DNA from: Arthrobacter koreensis
Lineage (GTDB): Bacteria; Actinomycetota; Actinomycetes; Actinomycetales; Micrococcaceae
Length of the DNA: 64,000 nucleotides
NCBI RefSeq assembly: GCF_009193255.1
Contig: NZ_WACG01000001.1
Coordinates: 930,001-994,000, forward strand
Direction of reading: 5' to 3'
Shown here in pieces: positions 9,146 to 16,758 of this stretch. Each line of letters opens with the position of its first letter. The stretch's first letter is position 1. The translations under genes were made by a program, and so were the position numbers. The notes below the pieces were generated by a model, which worked only from the letters and a program-made list of their open reading frames with translations, was not told the origin of the DNA and ran no database searches.

Positions 9146-9699
9146 TGCAGGGGCTCCCGCTCAGTATCCGTCTGACGGTAACCTCCTCCGATAACCTCGC
9201 CCTCCCGGAGGCTGGCGAGGTCATCGTCGGAGTCCGGACGCAGCACCCGGAACCACAGGTCCTTGATCTTCCACTCACCGTCGACCCGGACGTAGCGGCA
9301 CTTGTATTTGCCCTCCGACCACGGACCCCAGACGCGCATCATTCCAAACGAGGTCCGGAAGTCGCACTGCATCCTGTGCCAGGTCCATTCGCCGTACGCC
9401 GTGTCACCGGACACGGTGATCGACGGAGAGGAGAGAATGTACGCGTCCTGGCTTTTGACGACGTCGGCCAGATCCGCCTGGAACATCCCCGCGATGGCGT
9501 CCCGGCCCTTATGGACTCCATGGTGACGTATGTCGCACACGGCGTCCTCGGCGTAGGCACGGGCAACGCCCGCCCAGTTCCGGTCCCCAAGGTCACGAAC
9601 GTACTGCTGCTGCAGCTTCTCGATGGCCTTGACCGATTCGAGTGCATCGATCCTGCGGCGAAGGTTGGCGAGTTCCTCCGCGAGTTCTGTGTCATTCAC
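9139..9699 (-). CDS. SnoaL/NTF2-like protein
   Basis: The 186-residue protein begins with a short coiled helix (ELANLRRRIDALESVKAIEKLQQQY) and then a single NTF2/SnoaL-like cone fold, with RDLGDRNWAGVARAYAEDAVCDIRHHGVHKGRDAI typical of the SnoaL_4 group. Such domains are either small dehydratases/isomerases or binding subunits. The start is a GTG at 9699 with AAAGG upstream. It is wedged between the binding-protein and permease genes and overlaps the latter by 7 bases, an unusual place for a non-transport gene, so it is probably an enzyme for the same substrate. No secretion signal is seen. The exact reaction is unknown. Confidence 0.8.
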   Translation of the reverse strand: MNDTELAEELANLRRRIDALESVKAIEKLQQQYVRDLGDRNWAGVARAYAEDAVCDIRHHGVHKGRDAIAGMFQADLADVVKSQDAYILSSPSITVSGDTAYGEWTWHRMQCDFRTSFGMMRVWGPWSEGKYKCRYVRVDGEWKIKDLWFRVLRPDSDDDLASLREGEVIGGGYRQTDTEREPLQC

Positions 9700-9737
9700 T
9701 AGGTGCTGCCTTTCCCATCAAGCCGGTGGAGCCGGAG

Positions 9738-10877
9738 CTAATTTGCGGTGATCGACTTGAAGAGGTCGCCGTATTCGGTCATCTTCTCCCGCATCACGGT
9801 TTGTGCAGGGAGTTCGACGAATGCAGCGTCTTCGAGCTTGGGCCATCCGTGAGGGGACTCGAGGGAGTCGTGCTGGTTGATCGGGAAGTTGCCCGACTCA
9901 AGGGTCAATTCCTGGGCTTCCGCGGTGAAAAGGAAGTTCAGCAGGAGCTTTCCCGCGTCGCTGGAGGGCGCATTGGCGGCCAGCATCCATTTCTCGGTGG
10001 CAATGACGTTGTTCTCATCGAAGAACTGAACCTCAACCGGCGCGCCGTCCTCCTTGGCGTTCAGGACGGAAATGGTGGCGGACAGGGGCTGATAGGCGAA
10101 TTCTCCGGCACTGATGGATTGGAGGGCCAACTGGTCCTGCGCGACGATTTTCGCGTTGGCTCCGACACTCCGCAGCCATGCCTCGTCAACGGCGCCGGCC
10201 TGAAGGAGGGCAGTCGAAACGGTCATGGTCCCACCGGGGGTTGAGGGCGTCATGAAGGTGAGTTTGCCGGCCCACTCCTCACCGGCCAGATCGGCCCAGG
10301 ACCCGGGCAGATCTGATTCGTCGAGCAGGTTCGTGTTGTAGGACGACGCGAACATCAGTGCCCAGGGCGAATGGTAAAAGCCCTTCGGGTCTGCGATCTG
10401 GTCCTCGCTGATACGGCCGTCGATCCAGGCGGGCAGCTCGAAGGTGGCCGGCTGATACTTCTCGGCGAACCCCTGTTCGGCGTACCGGTCCGCGTTGGGG
10501 TTGGAAAGGACGTCGACAACGTGGTTTCCGCTCTGGCGCTCCGCTTCCAGCGTTGTCTGCAGCTCGGCGCCGACGTAGGTCTGCGGGTCGACGGTGAGGC
10601 CAGGGAACCGCTCTTCGAATGCGGCGTAGATCCCCAGAAACTCATCGTGGTGGCCTGCGTAGATGGTCACCTCCGTGTCGCCTGACTCAATCGCGGCGTC
10701 GTACAGCGTCTGGAGCTCTTCCTCCTGGGCGCTCTGAATACCGAGGGGACCGAGATCCAGCTCGCCGGAGCCCTGGGCAGAGTCGGCGCCGGCGCAGCCG
10801 GATAGGGCAAGGCTGCCGGCTGCGAGGCCGGCAATGACGGCGAGGGGAAGTTTGGTGATCCTGAAGTTCAGCTTCAT
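9738..10877 (-). CDS. ABC transporter substrate-binding lipoprotein (iron/polyamine type)
   Basis: The 379-residue product has a lipoprotein signal: basic start, hydrophobic run and lipobox LSGC with Cys at residue 28. The mature part looks like a class of periplasmic binding proteins for iron(III), putrescine or 2-aminoethylphosphonate (EVTIYAGHHDEFLGIYAAFEERFPGLTV, then DVLSNPNADRYAEQG). The ATG at 10877 has GAAGGA about 7 bases upstream; a longer frame upstream runs into the promoter region. It is the first gene of the leftward operon, so its promoter drives transport and catabolic genes together. The conserved iron-binding tyrosine pair is not obvious, which fits an organic ligand. Confidence 0.9.
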   Translation of the reverse strand: MKLNFRITKLPLAVIAGLAAGSLALSGCAGADSAQGSGELDLGPLGIQSAQEEELQTLYDAAIESGDTEVTIYAGHHDEFLGIYAAFEERFPGLTVDPQTYVGAELQTTLEAERQSGNHVVDVLSNPNADRYAEQGFAEKYQPATFELPAWIDGRISEDQIADPKGFYHSPWALMFASSYNTNLLDESDLPGSWADLAGEEWAGKLTFMTPSTPGGTMTVSTALLQAGAVDEAWLRSVGANAKIVAQDQLALQSISAGEFAYQPLSATISVLNAKEDGAPVEVQFFDENNVIATEKWMLAANAPSSDAGKLLLNFLFTAEAQELTLESGNFPINQHDSLESPHGWPKLEDAAFVELPAQTVMREKMTEYGDLFKSITAN

Positions 10878-10997
10878 TGATGTTTCCTTCGTTTCACAAC
10901 CGGGGGAAGGCTGTGGCGGACACTGTGGTCCTGGCTCCACGCGATGGGGCCTGGACACCACCATTGAGCCAGCACCGTCCAGATATAGTCAATAGGT

Positions 10998-11013
10998 ATA
11001 CATAAATAAGTAT
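10998..11013. promoter_or_regulatory. 16-bp inverted repeat, candidate operator
   Basis: ATACATAAATAAGTAT has symmetric halves ATAC-n-TA / TA-n-GTAT. It lies in the AT-rich middle of the divergent gap, where a repressor could block both promoters. Confidence 0.45.
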
Positions 11014-11040
11014 GATTGACGTCACATTTGAATCGCTTTA

Positions 11041-11053
11041 GTGTTGTAAACAC
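11041..11053. promoter_or_regulatory. GTGTT-N3-AACAC inverted repeat, candidate operator
   Basis: Perfect 5-bp arms with a 3-base centre lie 122 bases before the GMC oxidoreductase start. Size and symmetry suit a small dimeric regulator such as MarR, but no direct evidence links it to one. Confidence 0.4.
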
Positions 11054-11174
11054 GGCATAGACTCGTCTCCGAAGACCACAAATCTAGTTTATATTCGTTC
11101 TATATTGAGCACAGCTGCGTTCGATTGAGCGTGTTTGCCGCGACTACGAAAGCGATCCGTCGGGAGGCCGAAGA

Positions 11175-12734
11175 ATGCCAGCTTGGAACTACATCATCGT
11201 GGGGGGCGGAAGCGCCGGCGCAGTGCTTGCCGCCCGCCTGTCGGAGGACCCGAAGTGCAGCGTCCTGTTGCTGGAAGCCGGCCCCGACTACCGGGCCGCG
11301 GACACTCCGAAAGAGTTCCGGGACCGGACAAAGGGACTCGGACTGGCACTGGAGGCACCTCGGAACGACCTCAACCCGGACTTTTACTGGCAGGGAATCA
11401 CCGCCACCAGGGCGGCCGGCCAGCAACCCTTCCCCTACCGGCGCGGCCGTGGCCTGGGCGGCAGCTCAACCGTGAACGGCCTGTATGCCATCCGCGGCGT
11501 CCCTGACGATTTCGTGGAATGGGAACGGCTGGGGGCGGTGGGTTGGAGCCCGGAAACTATGCTCGCCGCCTACTGCCGCATTGAGGACGAGCATGACTTT
11601 CCGCGGTCGCCCCACCACGGCAAGGATGGTCCGACGCCGGTCTACCGCGAGCCCGAAGCTGGCTGGGGCGGCGTCGACCGCGCGCTGCGGGCTGCAGCAA
11701 TGGACGCGGGCCATCCATGGCAACCGGACCACAACGAGCCACGGGCCACCGGCGTCTCGCCGATGGCCATGAACATCCGGAACGGGCAGCGGGTCGGTAC
11801 CAACCACGCCTACATCGATCCTGCACGGGGCCGTCCTAACCTCACCATCCGTGGCGGTGTCCTCGCGGATCGAGTCACCTTTGAAGGAACGACGGCCACG
11901 GGTGTGGTGGACGCCGACGGCGCCGTGCATGGGCTCCTACACGGCGGCGAGGTCATCCTCTCCGCCGGATCATGCGGCTCGCCAGCCATCCTGATGCGCT
12001 CGGGAATTGGAAGGGTGGAGGACCTGGCCGAGGCAGGAGTCCGCCAGGTCGCGGATCTACCTGTCGGCCGTGGTGCGCAGGACCACGCCGTCACTTTCGT
12101 TGAACTGCCGGTGCGTCCCGAGGCCCAGACCTGCGTGGCAAACCGGCCAACGAACGTGGTTCTGCGTTACAGCTCCGGATTTCCCGGCAGCAGGACGAAC
12201 GACATGATGATCATGGCCACCAACCACAACTACTGGTTCGGGAAGGAGACGGCGGGCCTGGCAGTGTCGCTGGAACAGCCCCTCTCCCGTGGGCGGATGT
12301 TGCTCCGGTCAGCCGATCCGCACGCCGATCCCCATTTCGAACTCAACCTGCTCTCCGATCCGCTCGACATGGCCCGGGTCAAGGACGGACTGGACCGTGC
12401 ACGGCGGCTGATGGAGCACCAGGCGTTCCAGAGTATCGCCACCGGACCCGCCACCTGGCCGCGGGACGATGGCGAAATACAAGCTTCCGTCAAGGACACT
12501 ATGCATCTCACCAGCACGGTGCGGATGGGAGACCGGGAGAGCCCTGACACCGTAGTTGATCCGCAGTGCCGGGTACTCGGAATGGAAGGGCTGCGGGTCG
12601 TGGATGCCTCCATCATGCCCACCGTCGTCAGTGCAAACACCTACCTGACCGTCCTGGCACTGGCAGACGAATTTACTCAGCGGCTCCTGCGGGAGCGCGA
12701 CACCCTAGCCACTGCATACGAAGGACGGGCCTGA
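11175..12734 (+). CDS. GMC-family FAD-dependent alcohol oxidoreductase
   Basis: The 519-residue flavoprotein starts with the FAD-binding fold YIIVGGGSAGAVLAARL followed by LLLEAGPDY, has the GMC signature GRGLGGSSTVNG near residue 100, and ends with the catalytic region MHLTSTVRMG and VSANTYLTVLALAD, supplying the His and Asn that abstract the substrate proton. It should oxidise a primary alcohol (choline-, polyethylene-glycol- or aryl-alcohol-like) to an aldehyde. GGGAGG stands 7 bases before the ATG. The stop overlaps the aldehyde dehydrogenase start by 1 base, so the aldehyde is probably passed straight on. Choline dehydrogenase is one option, but no other betaine gene is in the operon. 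Confidence 0.92.
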   Translation: MPAWNYIIVGGGSAGAVLAARLSEDPKCSVLLLEAGPDYRAADTPKEFRDRTKGLGLALEAPRNDLNPDFYWQGITATRAAGQQPFPYRRGRGLGGSSTVNGLYAIRGVPDDFVEWERLGAVGWSPETMLAAYCRIEDEHDFPRSPHHGKDGPTPVYREPEAGWGGVDRALRAAAMDAGHPWQPDHNEPRATGVSPMAMNIRNGQRVGTNHAYIDPARGRPNLTIRGGVLADRVTFEGTTATGVVDADGAVHGLLHGGEVILSAGSCGSPAILMRSGIGRVEDLAEAGVRQVADLPVGRGAQDHAVTFVELPVRPEAQTCVANRPTNVVLRYSSGFPGSRTNDMMIMATNHNYWFGKETAGLAVSLEQPLSRGRMLLRSADPHADPHFELNLLSDPLDMARVKDGLDRARRLMEHQAFQSIATGPATWPRDDGEIQASVKDTMHLTSTVRMGDRESPDTVVDPQCRVLGMEGLRVVDASIMPTVVSANTYLTVLALADEFTQRLLRERDTLATAYEGRA

Positions 12735-14200
12735 TGCCGGATTTGAGCACCACTGGTCTCCACGACCTCGCAGCTTCCATCGCCGCCGACGCGCGGCACC
12801 TCATCGGCGGGAACCTCCAGAAGGGGACCGTTCACGCCGATGTATCAGCTCCCTGGGACCGACGCTTGAAGGTCAGCTACACCCAGACGGGACTGGATGA
12901 CCTGGCCGCGGCAGTATCCGCCGCCCACACCGCCCGTCAGGGCGGCCGCTGGCACCGGTCCCAGGCGAGGAACTGCCTGCTCACCTTGGCGGACCTTCTC
13001 GCAGCAGAGCAAGACGTCTTCATCGGACTCATCTGCTTCGAGAATGGAAAGCTGGAATCGGCGGCCCGGGGCGAGGTCCTCGGGGCTATAGCAGGACTCC
13101 GGTACTGGGCGGAACAGGCGCCGTCCGAATCTGTCGTAACCCGCACGGAGGCCCGGCTGACCCGCCTGACCCGGGACCCGCTGGGCGTGGTGGCAGCTAT
13201 CACGCCGTTCAATATGCCGCTGCTCATGATGGTCAACAAGATTGGAGCGGCATTGGCTGCCGGCAACACGGTCGTGTGCAAGCCCTCACCTGACACACCT
13301 CTTTCCGCACTGCACTTTGCCCGGCTGGCAGCCGGTGCCGTCCCGGCGGGCGTGCTCAATATCTTGGCAGGGGGACCGGAAACCGGCCCCGCTCTCACCG
13401 CCAGCCCGGAGGTCAGCATGGTCTCATTCACTGGAAGCATCGAGACCGGCAAGGCGATCATGGCTGCTGCTGCGCCGACCATGAAACGACTCCAGCTGGA
13501 ATTGGGGGGAAACGATCCGGCCATCGTGTGCAGGGACGCCAATGTTTCCGACGTCGCCGTGAACATTTTCCGTTCCGCATTCGGCTCCGCCGGACAAGCC
13601 TGCGTTGCCGTCAAAAGGGTCTATGTCCACGAGGACCTCCACGACGAGCTCGCCGAGGAACTGGCAGCACTGTCTGCTCGAGCTGTTCCGGGCAGACCCT
13701 TCTCCGAGGACGCCACCATGCCTGCCCTGACGACCAGGCGACAGCTAGATCACCTGCGATGGCTGGCCGAGGACTCCCGGAAGCGCGGCGGAAAGTTCAT
13801 CCATACAGGCGCGATTGACGACACGGTAGGCAACTTCGCCTCACCATCGATCGTTACCGGCCTCACCGACGGGGCCCCGTTGGTGGATGGGGAACAGTTC
13901 AGTCCTATACTTCCCCTTGTCCCCTTTTCCGACGTCGATCCCGTCGTTGATAACGTCAACGCGGGCCGTTTTGGCCTAGGCGCCACGGTCTGGACCGAAG
14001 ACACGGAGCGAGCCGACCGCATCGCAGAAAGACTGGAGACTGGCATGATCTGGGTCAACGCACTCCCGCATCCAGACCCTACGGTTCCCTTCGGCGGAGC
14101 AAGGGAGAGTGGCCTGGGGCGTGAGGGTGGACAGGGCGGATTGGACGAGTTCACTGAAGTGAAATGTACTACCTTCAACTCAAAGGAAGCCCAACGATGA
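12734..14200 (+). CDS. NAD(P)-dependent aldehyde dehydrogenase
   Basis: The 488-residue enzyme carries all aldehyde dehydrogenase landmarks: TPFNMP with the oxyanion Asn near residue 160, FTGSIETGK for cofactor binding, LELGG with general base Glu near 256, and catalytic Cys in GSAGQACVA near 290. The start ATG shares one base with the GMC stop (TGATG), arguing strongly against the longer upstream frame. It should oxidise the aldehyde from the GMC enzyme to an acid in the cytoplasm. The stop overlaps the MarR start (ATGA). Length and motifs are normal for the benzaldehyde/succinate-semialdehyde type, but the natural substrate is unknown. Confidence 0.93.
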   Translation: MPDLSTTGLHDLAASIAADARHLIGGNLQKGTVHADVSAPWDRRLKVSYTQTGLDDLAAAVSAAHTARQGGRWHRSQARNCLLTLADLLAAEQDVFIGLICFENGKLESAARGEVLGAIAGLRYWAEQAPSESVVTRTEARLTRLTRDPLGVVAAITPFNMPLLMMVNKIGAALAAGNTVVCKPSPDTPLSALHFARLAAGAVPAGVLNILAGGPETGPALTASPEVSMVSFTGSIETGKAIMAAAAPTMKRLQLELGGNDPAIVCRDANVSDVAVNIFRSAFGSAGQACVAVKRVYVHEDLHDELAEELAALSARAVPGRPFSEDATMPALTTRRQLDHLRWLAEDSRKRGGKFIHTGAIDDTVGNFASPSIVTGLTDGAPLVDGEQFSPILPLVPFSDVDPVVDNVNAGRFGLGATVWTEDTERADRIAERLETGMIWVNALPHPDPTVPFGGARESGLGREGGQGGLDEFTEVKCTTFNSKEAQR

Positions 14201-14769
14201 GCAGCCCTGAGCACGGCAGGACCAGCATCGGTTCGGCAGGCGAACACCGTCACCCGACGGGGGGCGGCCGGTTCGAATCCTTCGTAGACGCCGCAGTGAC
14301 CAGGGCTGAGTCCACCCTCGAGTTCGAAGACCCTATGGTGCTGAAGCTGAGCCTGATGCTTCGGAAGGTAAACCAGCTGATGACGGATGATGCCAACCGC
14401 CAGGTCCATCAGGCTGAAGGATGGACGCAGGCCAGTTTCAGGGTGTGCTTCGGGCTTTGGGTCGCAGGCCCCATGCCGCCGCATCTGATAGCGGCAACGA
14501 CCAATATGAGTCGGGCAAGCGTCTCCGCCGCCATCAAGAAAATCGAAGAAGACGGGCTCATTAGCCGCGAACCGTCCCCTGTCGATCAGCGCTCAACAGT
14601 CTTGCGACTAACTGACGCGGGCGAACAGGCGGTGATCAGGACCTACCAATCCCACATCGCTCTGGAACACCATTGGCTTGAGCCGCTCAATGAGACGGAA
14701 CGGCTCATGCTCTTTCTACTCCTGAGAAAACTCCTCACAGGACCAGCAGCTTCCGAAGGCCGAAGCTGA
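14197..14769 (+). CDS. MarR-family transcriptional regulator
   Basis: The 190-residue protein has a MarR winged helix: LIAATTNMSRASVSAAIKKIEEDGLISRE is the helix-turn-helix and PVDQRSTVLRLTDAG the wing. Long N- and C-terminal helices for dimerisation flank it. It overlaps the aldehyde dehydrogenase stop by 4 bases and is the last gene of the rightward island operon, so it likely controls the island and its own operon through the divergent region at 10878-11174. The inducer would be the island substrate or a pathway product. The first 35 residues are polar and poorly conserved-looking. Family assignment is firm; the target sites are inferred. Confidence 0.9.
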   Translation: MSSPEHGRTSIGSAGEHRHPTGGGRFESFVDAAVTRAESTLEFEDPMVLKLSLMLRKVNQLMTDDANRQVHQAEGWTQASFRVCFGLWVAGPMPPHLIAATTNMSRASVSAAIKKIEEDGLISREPSPVDQRSTVLRLTDAGEQAVIRTYQSHIALEHHWLEPLNETERLMLFLLLRKLLTGPAASEGRS

Positions 14770-14787
14770 TCGCCGCAGCAGCGGTGA

Positions 14788-14802
14788 CCGGGACAATCCC
14801 GG
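14788..14802 (+). terminator. Short hairpin after the island MarR gene
   Basis: CCGGGA-CAA-TCCCGG forms a perfect 6-bp stem 18 bases after the MarR stop. Its right arm is partly the start of the right 32-bp repeat, as happens with the hairpin at the left repeat. It is short and lacks a T-run, so termination may be weak. Confidence 0.4.
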
Positions 14803-14829
14803 CGCGTAGACTCGCAGGCACCGCCAGCG
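14798..14829 (+). repeat. Right copy of 32-bp direct repeat, with glucosidase promoter
   Basis: Identical to 1976-2007. TAGACT at 14807-14812 is a plausible -10; transcription would begin near 14819, giving a short leader with AGAGGA before the glucosidase ATG at 14845. This copy therefore sits in its functional place, and the left copy is the orphan. Confidence 0.9.
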
Positions 14830-14844
14830 AGAGGAAACCCGGCC

Positions 14845-16545
14845 ATGAGCGATCCGCACCAGCCCGCGTGGTGGACCAGCGCCGTCGTCTACCAGATCTA
14901 TCCGCGCAGCTTCGCTGACGGCAACGGGGACGGGATCGGGGACCTGCGGGGCATCCTCGCGCATCTTGACTACCTTCAGGACTTGGGCGTGGACGTCATC
15001 TGGCTGTCCCCGGTGCACGAGTCACCGCAGCGGGACAACGGGTACGACATCTCCAATTACCGCCGGATCGACCGGCTGTTTGGCACCGAAGAGGACTTCG
15101 ACGAACTGCTGGGACAGCTTCATGTCCGCGGCATGAAGCTGGTGATGGACCTGGTGGTCAACCACACCTCCAGCGAGCATCCGGTGTTCCAGGAGGCCCG
15201 GAAGTCACGGGACAATCCGTACCGGGACTATTTCTGGTGGCGGGACGCACGGCCCGGCTTCGAACCCGGGGAGCCGGGTGCGGAACCGAACAACTGGGGT
15301 TCGCATTTCGGCGGACCTGCCTGGACCTACGAGCCCGAGACCGGGCAGTACTACCTGCACCTGTTCACCCCGCACCAGCCGGACCTGAATTGGGAAAACC
15401 CCGCCGTCCGGCATGCGGTGTATGAAACGATGCGCTGGTGGCTGGACCGCGGCGTAGACGGCTTCCGGATGGACGTCATCAATTTCATCTCCAAGGACCT
15501 CACCCTGCCGGACGGCCTGGTGACTCCGGGCAGTATCTGGGGAGACGGCTCCCCGCACTTCACCAACGGGCCACGGATCCACGAATTCCTCCAGGAGATG
15601 CGCCGCGAGGTCTTCTCCGGGCGCGACGGCGATTTCCTCACCGTTGGTGAGACCCCCGGCGCCACCGTTGAGCAGGCCCTGCTCTACACCGACCCGTACC
15701 GGGCGGAGCTGGACATGGTGTTCCAGTTCGAGCATGTGAGCCTGGACCAGGTGGGCGGGCGGAAGTGGGATTACCGGCCACTGAGCCTCCCGGATCTGAA
15801 GACGTCCTGGAACCGCTGGCAGCGCGGACTCGCGGACCGCGGCTGGAACAGCCTGTACCTGAGTAACCATGACCAGCCCAGGCACCTGTCCCGGTTCGGG
15901 GACGACGCCGGTTTCCGCTACGAATCGGCCACCCTCTGGGCCACCCTGCTGCACCTGCAGCGCGGCACCCCTTACGTCTACCAGGGCGAGGAGATCGGCA
16001 TGACCAACGCCGGCTTCACCTCGATCGACCAGTACCGGGACGTTGAGTCACTGAACTTCTATGCCGAATCGACGGCACAGGGCATGCCCGCGGTGGAAGC
16101 CCTGGAGGCCCTGCGTGCCATGAGCCGGGACAATCCCCGCACACCGATGCAGTGGACAGCCGGGCCGAACGCCGGTTTTACCGAGGGGCAGCCGTGGATC
16201 GACGTCAGCCCGAACCATGCAGACATCAATGCCGAGACCGACCGTTCCGCGGACAAGTCGGTCTTCCGCTACTACCGGGACCTCATCCGGCTGCGGCACA
16301 CCCAGGATGTTGTGGTCCTGGGCGACTTCCATCTGGAAGCCCCTGAACACCCGCACCTGTTCGCTTACCGCCGCCACCTCGATGAAACGGCATGGCTCGT
16401 CCTCGCAAACGTGTCTGGTGACGTCCTCGACGTTCCGCTGGGTCTCGCCTCGGACGGCCCGTTGATTCTGGGCAACTACGCCGAGCCGGGGGACCCCGCT
16501 GAACTGCGCCCGTGGGAGGTGCGGGTCCTGGACGTTTCAGCGTAA
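14845..16545 (+). CDS. GH13 alpha-glucosidase (oligo-1,6-glucosidase type)
   Basis: The 566-residue enzyme starts with WWTSAVVYQIYPRSF and shows the GH13 catalytic set: nucleophile Asp near residue 210 (GFRMDVINF), acid/base Glu near 269 (LTVGET) and the third acid in LSNHDQPR near 343; DLVVNHTS supplies region I. Val directly after the nucleophile is associated in this family with alpha-1,6 linkages rather than maltose. No signal peptide is present, so it hydrolyses imported isomalto-oligosaccharides, sucrose isomers or similar in the cytoplasm. AGAGGA precedes the ATG. It lies just right of the island and probably once directly followed the amidase gene. Trehalulose hydrolase or similar activity is possible. 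Confidence 0.92.
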   Translation: MSDPHQPAWWTSAVVYQIYPRSFADGNGDGIGDLRGILAHLDYLQDLGVDVIWLSPVHESPQRDNGYDISNYRRIDRLFGTEEDFDELLGQLHVRGMKLVMDLVVNHTSSEHPVFQEARKSRDNPYRDYFWWRDARPGFEPGEPGAEPNNWGSHFGGPAWTYEPETGQYYLHLFTPHQPDLNWENPAVRHAVYETMRWWLDRGVDGFRMDVINFISKDLTLPDGLVTPGSIWGDGSPHFTNGPRIHEFLQEMRREVFSGRDGDFLTVGETPGATVEQALLYTDPYRAELDMVFQFEHVSLDQVGGRKWDYRPLSLPDLKTSWNRWQRGLADRGWNSLYLSNHDQPRHLSRFGDDAGFRYESATLWATLLHLQRGTPYVYQGEEIGMTNAGFTSIDQYRDVESLNFYAESTAQGMPAVEALEALRAMSRDNPRTPMQWTAGPNAGFTEGQPWIDVSPNHADINAETDRSADKSVFRYYRDLIRLRHTQDVVVLGDFHLEAPEHPHLFAYRRHLDETAWLVLANVSGDVLDVPLGLASDGPLILGNYAEPGDPAELRPWEVRVLDVSA

Positions 16546-16571
16546 CGTCAGTTCTCAGCACACCTTTGGGT

Positions 16572-16592
16572 ATTTCGTTGACGAAATCAACG
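16572..16592. promoter_or_regulatory. Nested inverted repeats, candidate operator before importer genes
   Basis: ATTTCG-N4-CGAAAT (16572-16587) is a perfect 6-4-6 inverted repeat; a second one, CGTTG-N7-CAACG (16576-16592), overlaps it. A -35-like TTGACG (16579-16584) lies inside, so a bound repressor would cover it. The half-sites match those of the palindrome at 35442-35459. Confidence 0.55.
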
Positions 16593-16679
16593 ATTGATGA
16601 TTCAGTGTGACCTCCGCCATATCCGCCTCGTTTTTCTGCTCTCTACCGATAGGCCACAGTTCTACCGGCTTTCGATCAA

Positions 16680-16694
16680 GTAAGTGTTGCTTAC
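16680..16694. promoter_or_regulatory. GTAAG-N5-CTTAC inverted repeat before phnD-like gene
   Basis: Perfect 5-bp arms around a 5-base centre, 64 bases before the binding-protein start and inside its probable leader or promoter. It could be a second operator. Confidence 0.35.
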
Positions 16695-16758
16695 ATTCAA
16701 ATGGGCCGGGCATGGCGGCCCGCACCGTTCAGGCACAACCAGAGGATCAGAGTCGATC

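Larger units (their letters stand above)
10878..11174. promoter_or_regulatory. Divergent promoter region of the island
   Basis: This 297-base gap separates the leftward transport operon and the rightward oxidoreductase operon and is clearly more AT-rich than its surroundings between 10980 and 11110. It holds two inverted repeats annotated separately (10998-11013 and 11041-11053) and a direct repeat of TATATT near 11090-11106 that could include a rightward -10. Both operons could be controlled from here by the MarR protein encoded at 14197-14769 or by the reductase/GntR fusion. No clear -35 hexamers could be fixed. Confidence 0.6.
1976..14829. mobile_element. Putative catabolic island between 32-bp direct repeats
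   Basis: A block of ten complete genes in two divergent operons is bounded exactly by the two 32-bp repeats. The gene order outside (amidase left, glucosidase right) would be contiguous if the block were removed with one repeat copy. Such repeats could be attachment-site halves or products of recombination of a circle at a short homology. No integrase, transposase or terminal inverted repeat is visible inside, so the mechanism is inferred only and the block may no longer be mobile on its own. Confidence 0.6.

Noticed and set aside
12566-12733. A longer start for the aldehyde dehydrogenase inside the GMC gene
   Set aside because: The ATG at 12734 overlaps the GMC stop by one base and begins the normal family N-terminus.
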